Shown here: positions 25,867 through 38,490 of the stretch, piece after piece
How positions within the stretch are numbered: the stretch's first letter is position 1
Layout: every line of letters starts with the position of its first letter
Notes under the pieces: model-generated
Told to the model about the DNA's origin: nothing
The model's input: only the letters and a program-made list of their open reading frames with translations
Databases searched by the model: none
Assembly: GCF_024679095.1 (NCBI RefSeq)
Contig: NC_066520.1
Coordinates: 17,204,331 to 17,268,330 of the forward strand
DNA: 64,000 nucleotides
Direction of reading: 5' to 3'
DNA from: Eriocheir sinensis
Taxonomy: Eukaryota; Arthropoda; Malacostraca; Decapoda; Varunidae
Translations under genes and position numbers: made by a program

Positions 25867-26250
25867 GATGAGCGTCTGTTTGTGTGCTTAAGGAGTTTCT
25901 AGAGATCTTGTATGGCCGGTTTTGAAAGAAGAAAAGGTGTTGATGTCATATTTTCGAGATGGTAAGGGATTCAAGTAGAGTGGCCCCAATCAAGTTATCG
26001 TAAGGATGTGCGTGTGTTTGTGTGCTTCAGGAGTTTCTAGAGATTTTATATGGCCGGTTTTGAAAGAAGAAAAGGTGTTGATGTCATAATTTCGAGACGG
26101 AAAGGAATTCATTAGAGTGGCCCCAATCAGGTTATCGTAAGGATGTGCGTGTGTTTGTGTGTTTCAGGAGTCTCTAGATACCTTATACGGCGGTTTCAAA
26201 AGAGGGATACGAGGCGCAGATGTCATAATTTTAAGACAGTCTCCTCGCAA
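25867..26250. repeat. tandem triplication, unit about 138 bp
   Basis: Copies start at 25,867, 26,005 and 26,142. Each carries GTGTTTGTGTG, AGGAGT.TCTAGA and GATGTCATA. Copies 1 and 2 are close; copy 3 is diverged. Confidence 0.85.
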
Positions 26251-27062
26251 GTTATATTTCCTGTCGCCTCAAATGTCCTTCCTCACCGGTATGGGATGGG
26301 ATGGGACGCATAAAAGTGATGACTCTTTCCTTAACCCTCCTATCAATTCCCCTACATGGCGCTTCCCTCCTCTTCTGGCCCGCCCTTCCCTCACTAAGGT
26401 AGCCGCCCCTCCTCATCCTGCCCCTGACAGTTTAATTACGAGGTCTGCTGGCGCCACACCCTCCTGCCCTCCCTGCCCCTTCCTTCCGCCCCTTCACCCT
26501 CCTCCCCTGCCTCTCCCTCGGCCTTCGTCACCCACGGGAAGGGCGCCAAGGGGTTATGTAAAGCTTTTGATGAGGGCAGGTAGCTTGATCAAGGCCACTG
26601 AACGACGGGGGGTGTTAACGACTGGAAGTGTTGTGTTACTTTTGTTGCTGTTGTTAGGGTCTCCGCATGAATCTTTTTGGACATAGTTGAGGACACAAGG
26701 ATATAAGGAACGTGTCAGGAGATGCAGTGTTATTAAATGAAGTATCTCGAGGGTTAAAAAATCAAAAGAATAGTAAGATTCTGATAAAAATGAATGAAGA
26801 ATGAAGAAACGGATAAGAATGACGGTGGAGTTCATACTTGACAGATTCAATAATGTCTGGAGGTAAAAGAATGTAAACCTTTACACTTGCATGGAGTATC
26901 AGTGATGGTGTTGAGTTCCCTACACGGACAAGCTTCAGGATCGCATGTTAAGTGGCCATACAGGAACCCGGAAATAAAGAAATCGTACGAATGCCTGTAA
27001 TAGAAAGGAAGTTCTCACGTCACGAACTTGATAGCGTATTGATGAAAGGAGGAACTACCCAT
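26251..27062. other. mixed sequence with Pro-rich plus frame, no supported gene
   Basis: A 175-codon plus frame (26,159-26,686) starts inside the third 138-bp copy and is rich in P, L and S because 26,340-26,530 is C-rich. No domain or start context supports it. Confidence 0.45.
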
Positions 27063-27320
27063 GTGTACTTTATCTTATTGCTGATGTTTCTCGTATTTAC
27101 GTTACTGGAAGGAAAATAAAGAAAGTAAGAAAATAAAGCAGCATAAACGGAAAAGAGAATGGGATGATAGAAGTAGGGGAGAGATAAGGGAAGGGAAGGA
27201 AAGGGAAGGGAAGGGAAGGGAAGAGAAGGGAAGGGAAGGGAAGGGAAGGGAAAGTAAGGGAAAGGGAGGGATGGGAAAGGGAGGGAAGGGATGGGATGGG
27301 AAGGGAAGGGAAGGGAAGGG
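27063..27320. repeat. dispersed repeat with (AAGGG)n tail, third copy
   Basis: The head TTATTGCTGATGTTTC...GTATTTACGTTACTGGAA matches 24,653-24,690. AGCAGCATAAACGGAAAAGA follows, then GGGAA units at 27,187-27,320. The constant head with variable pentamer tail suggests a retroposon-like family or a duplicated block. Confidence 0.75.
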
Positions 27321-27679
27321 GAATGAAAGAAAAGGGAAGGGAAGAGAAAGAGAGGAAAAGAAACGATCAACAGAAGAGATACATGCGCAAGCTTCGTGAA
27401 TTCTGAGCTTGATGTACGATGAGGTAAGAAGAGAAGGAGCCTTTTGGTTTTCTGATGTGGCTGCATATTCTTGTCTTAATTGATGATACGCCTCTTCTCT
27501 CTACAATCAGACACGAAATAGAACAAAAGCCGAATGGAAAAGACTAGAAAAGAGGAACCATTTGTTTACATTTGCAAGGCGTCAATAAAAAAAAAAGGTA
27601 TATAGACAAACCCTCGTGAGTCGTGTCCTGGGCGAGTGCGTGGTGATGGTGGTGGTGGACGTCAACGTCTGTTATATAA

Positions 27680-28270
27680 GTAAGCGAACATGACAGAACG
27701 GCTGCACCCCCTCTCTATACTCCCCTTCTCTCCCCCTCGTTTTTTTTTTTTTTTTAAACAAAGGAGGCAGCTCAAGGGCACAAAAAAAGGAAACAATTAT
27801 ATATTTTTTTCCTTCCACGTCAAACAGTGCACAGACCAATCAGAAAACAATCCAATCCCTTTTCATTTCCACTTATTTCCTTATTCTCGTATTTAAAAGT
27901 GCTATGATCAGTTCGGTAAAGTAAGCAAAATGACAAAACGGCTGCACCCCTTCTCTATACTCCCCTTTTCTTCCCTCTCGTGTTCTCTTCGACGCCAAAC
28001 AGTGTACAGAACAAACAGAAAACAATCCAATCCCTTTTCATTTCCATTTATTTCCTTATTCTCCTATTTAAAAGTGCTATGATCAGTTCGGTAAAGTAAA
28101 CAAGATAACATAACGGCTGCACCTCCTCTCTATACATCCTTTTTCTCCCCTTCGTGTTCCCTTCGACGTCAAACAGTGCACAAAACAAACCGACAACAAA
28201 TCCACTCTTTTTCATATTTACACACTTCCTTATTCTCGTATTTAAAAGCGCTATAATCATTTCGGTAAAG
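27680..28270. repeat. tandem triplication, unit 175 bp, one copy interrupted
   Basis: Copies are 27,680-27,920, 27,921-28,095 and 28,096-28,270. Each has AACGGCTGCACC, AACAGTG(C/T)ACA, TCCTTATTCTC and GTTCGGTAAAG or TTTCGGTAAAG. Copy 1 is 66 bp longer because a SINE-like repeat sits inside it. Copies 2 and 3 are the empty sites. Confidence 0.9.
27740..27806 (-). mobile_element. SINE-like dispersed repeat, copy B (insertion)
   Basis: A T-run (27,740-27,755), then AAACAAAGGAGGCAGCTCAA, GGGCAC and an A-run. It is absent from the two sister copies of the 175-bp unit at the same place, which shows it arrived as an insertion of about 66 bp. The T-run is a poly-A tail when read on minus. Confidence 0.65.
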
Positions 28271-28373
28271 CGGCCGCCTCTCCCGTGCTGGGATCGAGCC
28301 CCACCATTCATCAAGGGATCAAAATGAGTGTAGTGAGCTGTGTGATCAGACTCGCTGCCCTCTACTGGTGCCT

Positions 28374-28680
28374 TCATATGTCAGCGTTGGGCGTTTCCAT
28401 GGCGTTCAGTGCGTCACATCCACAATTTGTACCCTCGTTTCGTTGTCATATCTTTGTGGAGAATGACAGTTGACTCCCAAGCGGCCCTGTACTTAATATA
28501 TAACTAATGCAAATAGGCTAATGTAACTAATATGTCAGTGCTCGTCGTATGAGTGGGGTTCAGTGCGTCACATCAAATATTTTTACCCTCGTTTCGTTCC
28601 CATAGCTTAGCGGAGACTGACAGTGGACTCCCAAGCGACCCTATACCCAATACATACAACTAATACGTCCTATGTCATTT
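28374..28680. repeat. tandem duplication, unit about 154 bp
   Basis: Copies are about 28,374-28,527 and 28,528-28,680. They share GTTCAGTGCGTCACATC, ACCCTCGTTTCGTT and GACTCCCAAGCG. Confidence 0.85.
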
Positions 28681-29575
28681 TTAGTGGGTGTCATGGATGA
28701 TTTACCAGGTTTCTTTGTACGATAACTTGATTGGGAGCACTCTACTTGATTCCCTACACCCACAACGTAATATAGTACCTCTGATCCACCGTCCACACCA
28801 CCACCACTATCACCACAAACACAACCAGCGACTATAAGCTCTCCCTCGTAATCTACTAGCTCATCATTGTTACTTCCGCCTCCTTGACAACTTCCTTTCG
28901 TGGCCGCTGCTCCAAGTGCCTAATTCACCTCGCCTTCCTACCTCTCTCGCTACATCCCTGTACACCTCCCTCCCTCCCTTCCTTCCTTCTGCCCGCTGAC
29001 TGCCACTTACTCACTCACTCGCTCAATCAGGCCACTCATTCAATTTAGCCACGGGGTTAAGTTCGTTACGAGGCACTTCCACCCCTCTGCCTCTTATGAC
29101 TCCACCAATTATAACTTCCACCTTTGGCTACTGTGGTGGCGGCAGAGAGGTCCACCCCCATCGCCACCACCTCCATCTCTATTCCCATACCAACCTTCCC
29201 CGCCCGCCACTTTCCCGTCATATCCGCCCGCCATACGCCAACGCTATTCCTACTTCCTACGTGTTCTGGCAAAGGTCTCGTGCTGCCATCAGTGTTTTAC
29301 TACTTCGGCCCCGTCATGAGAAACTACCGTAGAGAAAATCGTAAAATAATGTTAATATTCAGAGCCTTCCGGTAAAATGAATGCCCTTGTTTAAGAAATA
29401 GTTTGCATTTCGAAGTTATTGTTTTGAAAGTGTCGTGAATTTTCGTTGATGTTGAAGTGAATGAAGAGTTCTATTCGTAAATAATATAGGTTTGTAAACA
29501 CTGACACATTAACGTAGCAAATGTTGTTAGACGAGAAGAAAATCAAATCACAGTAGATTATTTATAACCTTCCTT
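28681..29575. other. unique sequence, nothing supported
   Basis: Overlapping 68- to 83-codon frames at 29,066-29,375 on both strands lack splice or domain support. Confidence 0.5.
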
Positions 29576-29635
29576 TGACAGACGCTTACATACAGACACA
29601 GGCAGACAGACACAGACAGACAGACAGACAGACTG

Positions 29636-29825
29636 ACGAGACAAAGACACAAAGACATAAACATAGACAGGGAGCAAGAGAAGGAGAGTCGAGTGAGGGA
29701 GAAAGACACAAAGGGAAACAAAGCCTCGAGCCACACAAAGAGATGAAGAAAATCAAATCGAGGAAGCAAACACAATTACACTCTTGATGACCTCGCAAAT
29801 GTCTCTTCTAAGTACACCTCCTTTT
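29636..29825. repeat. paired block 1a (partner at 32,680)
   Basis: Shares AAACATAGACAG, GAGTGAGGGAGAAAGACACA, AGAGATGAA, GAGGAAGCAAACACAAT and AACACCTCC/TACACCTCC in the same order with 32,680-32,868. A (CAGA)n tract (29,600-29,635) precedes it. Confidence 0.8.
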
Positions 29826-30109
29826 TCCCCACTCTTCAGAATTACATTATTACCTTCACTACCTGGTAATTAGAGGGCAGGTAATTCACTTACGCTCCTG
29901 CCTCACCCGAGTATCCCTTGACGACAAGTAACTCTCATCAAGGGCAACGGAAACACCTGTCGGAAGAGCCCCGGAAGATGTGGCTAGTCGAAAAAGTACA
30001 AAGACCCAAAGAGTGACACGCCAATACAACACTAATCATAATAAATCGCCGTGACTGATTACCTGTCTGATGCAAGGTGTGTAATTGGTTCCCTCACGCA
30101 CCCAGGAAG

Positions 30110-30480
30110 AAGAGAGAGACAGAGGGAGAAACAGACCGATAGACAGGCAGGGAAAGAGGGTGTGAGTGAGTGAAGGAGAAGGAAGAAGAGAGAATTAAAG
30201 ACGAGGAGAATCAGGTGGAGAAAGCAGAAAGAAGAAGAGAGAAAGTGAGGAAGGGAGAAACAGTTAGATCGGCAGATGGGGAAAGAGAGTGCTAGGAAAT
30301 AAATGAAGGAGGAAGAAGCAAGAAAATAAGAGACAAAGAAAATCAGGTTGAGAAGACGGAAGGGGGAAGAGGTAGAGAGAAACATATAAAGAGACAGAGA
30401 AAGAGGGTGTTGGGGAAAAATGTGAAGGGGAAAGAAGCAAAAAGAAGCAGAAACGAAGAGAACCAGACTGAGAAGGCTTT
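30110..30480. repeat. purine minisatellite, unit about 125 bp (paired block 1b)
   Basis: About three degenerate units with AGACAG, GGGAAAGAGGGTG, GAAGAAG and GACGA(G/A)GAGAA. They are also found at 33,137-33,545. Confidence 0.7.
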
Positions 30481-30838
30481 GTATTCGTATTATATAACGC
30501 CTCGTCTGGTGGTGCGCCGCTACGCTAAGCAATATATTAATGGTCATGGGCCTTTGTTGTGTATTAATGTGGCAGGGACGATGTTAATGTCGATCCCACT
30601 CTGCTTCTGCTTATTAGGGAACGAAGATTACTCATGCTGGGCTTCGGATTGTAATGAAGCGACCCGCCTTTATGTTGTTCTGTTCCGCTCTGTTTGTTAT
30701 TTTGTTCTCCAGTTCAAGTTCAAGTCGCTCTTTGATCTCTCGTGTTATTCCTTGCTGTATACGATGGTTGACTTGTTACTGTTGTTGGTGGTGGTGTTGT
30801 TGTTTGAGTTATTAGTGTATTTTTATTCTATTGCCCTT
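30481..30838. other. unique sequence, nothing supported
   Basis: Part of a 197-codon plus frame that runs into the GT array. No protein signature. Confidence 0.45.
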
Positions 30839-32189
<1,351 letters not shown>

Positions 32190-32310
32190 ATGTCATAGTA
32201 GTAATAGTAGTGGCATTAGCAGTAGTAGCAGTAGTAGTAGTAGAAGTAGTAGCAGTAGCAGTAGTAGTAACAGTAGCAGTAATAGTAGAAGTAGTAGTAG
32301 TAGTAGTAGA
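32190..32310. repeat. (AGT/AGC)n trinucleotide tract
   Basis: AGT units with AGC, AAT and AGA variants. In the plus frame from 32,161 it reads as a Ser-rich run. Mixed Ser codons can mean a selected poly-Ser tract, but simple repeat decay explains it equally. Confidence 0.9.
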
Positions 32311-32679
32311 GTTCTTGGTGCATTTAAAATCACAGTAACAATGGACGTGTACAAGGGCGTTTGGAAGGCGAGTAAATTTTCATCTATCCACCTTCTGCTC
32401 TCGTTCAGGACCTCCCGAATTCAAAGTCCACGCCCTCCACGAGACAACTTCCTCCTGTTTACCACAACAACCCTCAGGAAGTTGGAGCGGCTTCGTGTCC
32501 AAGTCACGCTGGTCTTGTTGCTCTCCAAGGCAACTACACGCCGCAAGTTAAGCACCTCGGAAAGTCAGGGCCAAGGTAATGATGCCCGCCCGAACTCCAG
32601 CAGGTTTTGCGTGAAACACGAGTCAGAGAGGATTAAGACTGGGTTCTCCTGAGACTGAAGTAACAACACCAGCGCCAGG

Positions 32680-32868
32680 GACCGTGACACAAAGAAACAA
32701 ACATAGACAGTGAGAAATAGAGCATGAGTTGAGTGAGGGAGAAAGACACAAAGAGAAAGAAAACCGCGACACACACAGAGATGAAAAAAATAAGCTAGAG
32801 GAAGCAAACACAATCACCATCATGATGATCTCGAAAATATCTACTCTAAGAACACCTCCGTTGTATCT
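32680..32868. repeat. paired block 2a (partner at 29,636)
   Basis: See 29,636-29,825. The offset between the blocks is about 3.04 kb. Confidence 0.8.
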
Positions 32869-33136
32869 TAACTGTGTGCGAAGGAATGTCAGCCAAATAC
32901 GTCATGTTGAGTCCTCACTACAACAACCGACAGACTGTAATAACTCCAAAGAAAGGAAATTGAAGGCATTAACACAGTCTACATGGAGAGAGCTATACGC
33001 ATAAGCCCATAATGTAAGAGGTTCGGGGACGCAAGCAAGAGTTTCACTGGAGCTGGTAGTCACCGGAACCACAACTAAGCCACAGCGAGCGATGCACACA
33101 CGAGGTTAACTTAGGTCCATCTCTTTGACCCACAAG

Positions 33137-33545
33137 ATAGACCAGATAGACAAACAGGGAAAGAGGGTGCTGGGAAAACAGTAAAGAAGGAGGAGGAAGC
33201 AAAACGAAACAGAGACGAAGAGAATAAGGTAGAGAAGGTGGAAGGGGGAAGAGAGAAATGAGAAAAAGAAACAGATAGACAGGAAAAGAGGGTGCTGGGA
33301 AAACGGTAAAGAAGGAGAAAGCAAAACGAAACAGACGAAGAGAGTAAGGTAGAGAAAGTAGAAGGGGGAAGAGAAAGAGAGAAACAGACAGATAGACAGG
33401 AAAAGAGGGTGCTGGGAGAAAATAAAAAAAAAGGGAAGGAGAAAGAAGTAATGAGAAGTAGAGACAAAGAGAATCAAGTAGAGAAAATGGAAAGGGAAGA
33501 GAGAGAGAGAGAGAAACAGACAGACAGGAACAAAGGGTGCTAGCA
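33137..33545. repeat. purine minisatellite, unit about 125 bp (paired block 2b)
   Basis: Units start near 33,137, 33,272, 33,393 and 33,520, with AGACAGGAAAAGAGGGTGCT, GAGAATAAGGTAGAGAA and GAAGGGGGAAGAG. The left paired array at 30,110 is about 3.0 kb away. Confidence 0.8.
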
Positions 33546-33609
33546 GAGGTAGTAAGCAAGATGTCCCCACAGTTGCTACCGACACGCCATCTTCTTCTAA
33601 TCCCTGCAG

Positions 33610-33743
33610 ACCATCCTAAACAGCTCTTCCATATCAGCAGAATAAGTGAATTTCCAAAAAGTACTCCGGTTCCCCTTCACTGCCGAACCCCCGCACTCCT
33701 AACCTTTAAAAGACCCTCACCGCCACGCAATTTTTTACCTTAA
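33610..33743 (+). CDS. weak candidate terminal exon
   Basis: A strong acceptor (CATCTTCTTCTAATCCCTGCAG, ending at 33,609, with a CTAAT branch-like site) precedes an open frame to TAA at 33,741: DHPKQLFHISRISEFPKSTP, then VPLHCRTP and FKRPSPPRNFLP. No poly-A signal or upstream partner was found. Confidence 0.2.
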
Positions 33744-33745
33744 CA

Positions 33746-34292
33746 AGCTGCTGTCGACGGTGGATAATTAACAGTAATTCAGGAAGTGTCGCGACCTAAT
33801 GTTGTTCGGGAGAGTCATTACCACACGCAGGACAAACAACAAGCAGCCCTACACTTCCTGATAATTGTGTGCGTGTCTGTGTGTGTGGTGTGTGTGCGTG
33901 GGGAAAACGTGTGTGTGTGTGTGCGTTTGTGTGTGTGTTTACAATGTCCGGGTTAGATAATAATCCGAGTTCCTTTGGTTCCTCATTATGTATTCTGTCA
34001 ACGGGTAATCCCCTCACACAATTAGTTTTCCGCATCACGAAACGTAAATATTCCACTGTCGGAGGTGATTAATTGTGTGTTTTGCGACAGTGTTTATTAT
34101 GAACGGGATGCCCTCATCGTCTACCCATTAATCACGATGCTAGCGGCTCCCCTGTGCTCCTATTAATCTTACGCCGAGTTAGCTGGATCAGATTAAAGAG
34201 GTGCCAAGCTGGGCCGGGGGAGGTTAAGGGTAGATTAATTTCTGGGGCGGCGAACAAAGGTGAGTAGGGTCCCGCTCCTCCTCATTTACACC
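33746..34292. other. unique sequence with an interrupted GT tract
   Basis: The GT/GTGC tract is at 33,868-33,940. Nothing else was noticed. Confidence 0.5.
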
Positions 34293-34432
34293 CAACCTAT
34301 TTACAGCATTTGAAACTATTACTGAAAGGCCTCACACCTCTTCTTTACTCCCAACCTATTTACAGCATTTGAAACTATTACTGAAAGGCCTCACTCCTCT
34401 TCTTTACTCCCAACCTATTTACAGCATTTGAA

Positions 34433-34682
34433 ACTATTACTGAAGAGGAAAAGAACACAACCTGAGACGAGCACTAAACTTTGAGGTAGAGGGCAGAAGA
34501 CCACCAGGAAGGCCAAGGGAGACGTGGAGAAGGGTGGTGGAGGAAGATATGAGGAGGCTGAACATCACGGAAGAAATGGCTATGGACCGGCAACAGTGGA
34601 GGAGGCTCATATCCCGTCCAGCCCCACCATAGGGTATAAATGGACGTTAAACGATGATGATGATGATGACACTATTACTGAA
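34433..34682 (+). mobile_element. 5'-truncated RTE-type LINE insertion with target duplication
   Basis: A 226-bp insertion (34,445-34,670) sits inside the 59-bp minisatellite and is flanked by an exact 12-bp duplication ACTATTACTGAA (34,433-34,444 and 34,671-34,682). It carries the C-terminal coding end of a LINE, a very short 3' untranslated part and a (GAT)n tail. A short 3' end finished by a simple repeat instead of poly-A is typical of the RTE clade. The perfect target duplication and the undamaged frame suggest a recent event. Confidence 0.85.
34447..34632 (+). pseudogene. LINE (RTE-like) C-terminal coding fragment
   Basis: The frame ending at TAG 34,630 is open through the whole insertion and reads GKEHNLRRALNFEVEGRRPP, then GRPRETWRRVVEEDMRRLNI, then TEEMAMDRQQWRRLISRPAP. 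The GRPR.TW motif followed by an EDM.(R)L stretch and D...W(R)RLI is the usual C-terminal signature of RTE-like reverse-transcriptase proteins. No catalytic part is included, so it is non-functional because of 5' truncation, not mutation. Confidence 0.85.
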
Positions 34683-34850
34683 AGGCCTCACACGTCTCCT
34701 TTACTTCCAGCCTATTTACAGCATTTGAAACTATATTATTCAAAGGCCCCATATCCCTTATTAATCCCCACCCTATTTACAGCATTGAAACCTTATTATT
34801 CAAGGCCTCGCTCCTCTTCTGTTATTGCCATCCATCTTTGAGCATTTGAA

Positions 34851-35603
34851 CCTTCATGATTTAGTGTTAGAATGCTAAAGCTATTCTAGATTACTTACCG
34901 TTGAAAGCCTCTACGGTTATAATTAAATACATACTTATAATTCATTAGCCGTTGATCCGCCTAAGTCCTTATTCTATTAACGTTTCGTGCAGTGGAATCC
35001 GGAACAGCTTATCTTACTCATAGTTTGGTGTGTTTAACTCCGACGTGCACACAAACACACACACAAAAAAAAAGCAATTTCTTACACATATAAAGAGACA
35101 GAGACAGAGATAAACAGTTCACTCTACGTATATATATCCAATAGTTGTTTCTTCTTTTTTCTTTTCAACCCCACTCCTAACACAACTACAATCCATTTAT
35201 ATTTTTTTATTAACAAGATGAAAAAGCAAAGGATCAATCTCTATATTATTTTCATTATCTATATTCTGCTATATTCCGTTTATCATTATTCATTTGTGTT
35301 TTAAGTGTGTCGGGGCTACAGACTTTGCAATATATATGTTTCTACTCTTACGGTTCTAGGTTTGAAAATAAAAATAAGAAAGATAAACGTTTTGCGCCAG
35401 AAGTAGTATTACACTCGTGTCTCCCTCGCCTTGTCTCCTCCGTGACAAGAACAGCTGGAGAATATACACAAAACAACACATCTTACTTCACGGGGAGGCT
35501 TACTGTCCCACGCACCTGCCAGCCACAGAGCCAGCCAGTCAGCAAACAATTTTCTGGGTCATAAGGTCCACTCAGATCACCTCCTCCTCGTCACTCTTGC
35601 ACC
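34851..35603. other. unique AT-rich sequence, nothing supported
   Basis: No element was seen. An 85-codon plus frame at 35,307-35,564 lacks support. Confidence 0.5.
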
Positions 35604-35852
35604 ACCTAGCTTAACACATCTTATTATAGGGAAGAGAGCTCCACTATTTTCTCATTCCCATTATTTTCCTTGCAAGCATTCTATTTAAAACGCACCTGAA
35701 GGAAAGCACCGTTTACTGTATCATACATTACCACTAACACATTTTATTTAAGGGATGAGAGCTCGACTATTGGCTCATTCTCACTATTTCCCTTACAATC
35801 CTTCTATTTTTAACCAAACCAAAGGAGAGCATCGTTTATTCTACCACTTCTG
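35604..35852. repeat. tandem duplication, unit about 124 bp
   Basis: Copies are 35,604-35,728 and 35,729-35,852. They share TAACACAT, AGGGA(A/T)GAGAGCTC, ACTATT and CGTTTA.T. Confidence 0.8.
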
Positions 35853-37340
35853 TGCACTTTGATATCACTTAACCATTGCCAACTAACTCTGACACACTAA
35901 AATGCACTACAATCTCCCCATCCTCATCATTGCTCTCGCCAGCTGCACATGGCGAAACAACCCAACCTCTGGACCCAATCCTTTCCATTGCCACAACATC
36001 TTTCTCTGCACTATAAATGACCTATCCATCTCTACCTCCATACGCCTCTCCCACATACACTTTTGTCTATCTCCCAAGGAAACAAAACCTCTGGAACTGC
36101 ACTCTTTCACCCATCTTGAAGGACATATCTGTCGCCATGTATCTTCCTCAGTGCCATCATAGCAGACCCAACTGTTGCCACCTGTCTTTGCCTCTTTCTC
36201 TTCCTCTCTCCCCTGTTTTGCCTCTCCCTATCTCCCTTCTCCCTCCTTGCCTCTTTTCCTCTCCCTTCGCCTTCCTTCCCTATCTCCCTCCCTCTCTATC
36301 TTCACCCTCCTTGCCTCTCTTCCTCTCTCTTTTCCCTCTCCTTGTCTCTCCCCCTCTCTCACATCACCCTCCTTCCCACTCTCCCTGCCTCCCTTCACCC
36401 TCTCCCCTGTTGGGCCGCGGAACACATGGCATGAAAAATGTTAAAAAAAATATGACGTGAGTACAGGAAAAGCCTCTTGCATGGGGCTTGTTGCGGGCTA
36501 CAGTGACACTCGTCCACATTGATTTTTTGTTCTACTTTTTTTTTGGTGTGTGTACGCGAGTTGACTTCCCACGGGACATACATATGCTACTGCTGTGATG
36601 ATTTGAGTCGCTATATAGTTATTTATTGATGTGTGTTGAGCGTTCCTATACTCTCCACGCCGTAATGAAGCAAGCACGAGAATGCGAAGACAATTAGTGG
36701 GTTCAATGTCATGCCTGCAGTGATGTGGAATGCGTGAATATAGACATGCATTTTCGTCACACACATACACACACACGCACACACACACAGTCTCACATAC
36801 ACACACAATCCCCCCCGCACATACATACACTCACTATAAGCATTAAGTGGCATTTCCCAGACCGCCTGTACTGCCACATGTGCCTGTCTAAACTAACCGG
36901 ACCCAGGGCAGCTACATGACACGGCTCACGCCCATTAGCTCTTTACGCAAGTACCACACCACTATGACCACCACGCCACCTACTACGTAAGCCGCGAGAT
37001 ATACAGCGAACACGGAAAACATGGCCAGCGATGCATGTTTTAACGCTTAAGGGTAAGGAATTGGGGGTTTTATAAGTGTGTTTGTGGATGTGGGTGTGTC
37101 TGTATATGTGGGTGTGAGGGAGGAGGGGGGTATGTGTCTTGCATCCACACACACATTGAAAAGAGTCGCGTTGACACCTAAGAGTTATAATCAAAGGCTT
37201 CACCTTAACACACTTACTTGTTTACTCCCTTACCCCCCATAATCCCTTGCCCCTTCAACACTCATCCTCCCCCTCAGCATAAACAACAACAGCAAACAAA
37301 CACGCACAAGAAAAACAATTAATAAGACGAAGCGAACACA
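35853..37340. other. mixed sequence, C/T-rich at 36,180-36,410
   Basis: The pyrimidine-rich block gives long L/P/S frames on plus. CA-rich (36,763-36,825) and GT-rich (37,070-37,140) patches lie beyond. No supported gene. Confidence 0.5.
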
Positions 37341-37414
37341 AGGATGGAAGGGAAGGCAGATGCAAAAGAGGACGCAGAAAATGGGAAAAGGAGTGAAAGC
37401 GCGGTAGTCGGAAA

Positions 37415-37512
37415 AGGAGGAGGAGGAGGAAGAGAGGAGGAGGAGGAGAAGGAGAAGGAAGAGGAGGAAAAGGAGGAGGAGGAGAGGGAGGAGGAGGAGG
37501 AGGAGGAGGAGG
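37415..37512. repeat. (GGA)n-rich tract
   Basis: GGA units with GAA and GAGA variants. Poly-E frames on plus are artefacts. Confidence 0.85.
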
Positions 37513-37603
37513 GGTCGTATTCCCGGGTCAACAGGTTAATTAGATTAGTGTGTGACAGTGAGTGAAGGGAGGGAGAAAGGGAGAGAGAGGGGCGGAGAAA
37601 GCG

Positions 37604-37706
<103 letters not shown>

Positions 37707-37811
37707 AGAGAGAGAGGGAAACAAGGGGAGCATGTACACATATCGTCCTCTGAACCTCACTGTGTCTGTTTGTATGTTTGTTCTTCTGTTGCCTTATCTG
37801 TGTCTCCAGGT

Positions 37812-37843
<32 letters not shown>

Positions 37844-37847
<4 letters not shown>

Positions 37848-38352
37848 CAGGTCATACTTGTCTGTCACTGTCCCTTAAGAAACGTCGTGGGAAAAAACGT
37901 TATTGCTCGTGTTTATGTCTGATATTACGTTTGTGACATCCTGCCGGAGTCGCATGCATTCGAGTCTCGACATTCTTCCACGTTCTTTCTGTCAAGTCTG
38001 TGCTGTGTGTGTTTCCCCCTCGTATCTCTATGAATTTGCAAGGCTCGTGTGTGTGTTTGTGTACTTGTGTAATTCATGCTGGAGGGGTTTTGACTTTCTT
38101 ATTTATTTTTGCCCTTGAGCTGCTTCTTTTACCGTAAAAAAAATGCATGTCTGTTTCATTTTGGGAAAGAGTGGAGAGACACAGACAGACCAATACTGAG
38201 ATAAAATAAGTGTGTGTGGGAGGGTGTCCGTGTGTGTATGTGGCGAAGAGGTGATGAGTGTGTGTGGAGGATGTGCGTATATGTGTGTGCGTGGGTCGGG
38301 GTAAGTGCGTGAGTGGAGGGGGATATGTGAATGTGTGTGAGCGTGTGTGGAA

Positions 38353-38354
<2 letters not shown>
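37844..38354. other. unique sequence, GT-rich toward the right
   Basis: Nothing supported. GTGTG patches increase from 38,205. Confidence 0.5.

Positions 38355-38440
<86 letters not shown>
38355..38440. repeat. (GT)n microsatellite
   Basis: Forty-three GT units inside a wider GT-rich region (38,205-38,490). Confidence 0.97.
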
Positions 38441-38443
<3 letters not shown>

Positions 38444-38490
38444 CGCGTGTGTGTGTGGAGAGGGGTGCGTATGTGTGTGTGGGTGTGCTT

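Larger units (their letters stand above)
34293..34850. repeat. minisatellite, unit 59 bp, split by an insertion
   Basis: Units start at 34,293, 34,352 and 34,411 (exact 59-bp spacing), each CAACCTATTTACAGCATTTG, AAACTATTACTGAAAGGCCT, then CTTCTTTACTC. After the RTE insertion the array resumes at 34,671 and decays through about three more units. Confidence 0.95.

Noticed and set aside
26159..26686. 175-codon Pro/Leu-rich plus frame
   Set aside because: It begins inside a tandem repeat unit and follows from C-rich composition.
34524..34841. 105-codon plus frame across the LINE insertion (poly-D at its middle)
   Set aside because: It is out of frame with the recognised LINE protein and reads the GAT tail as Asp.
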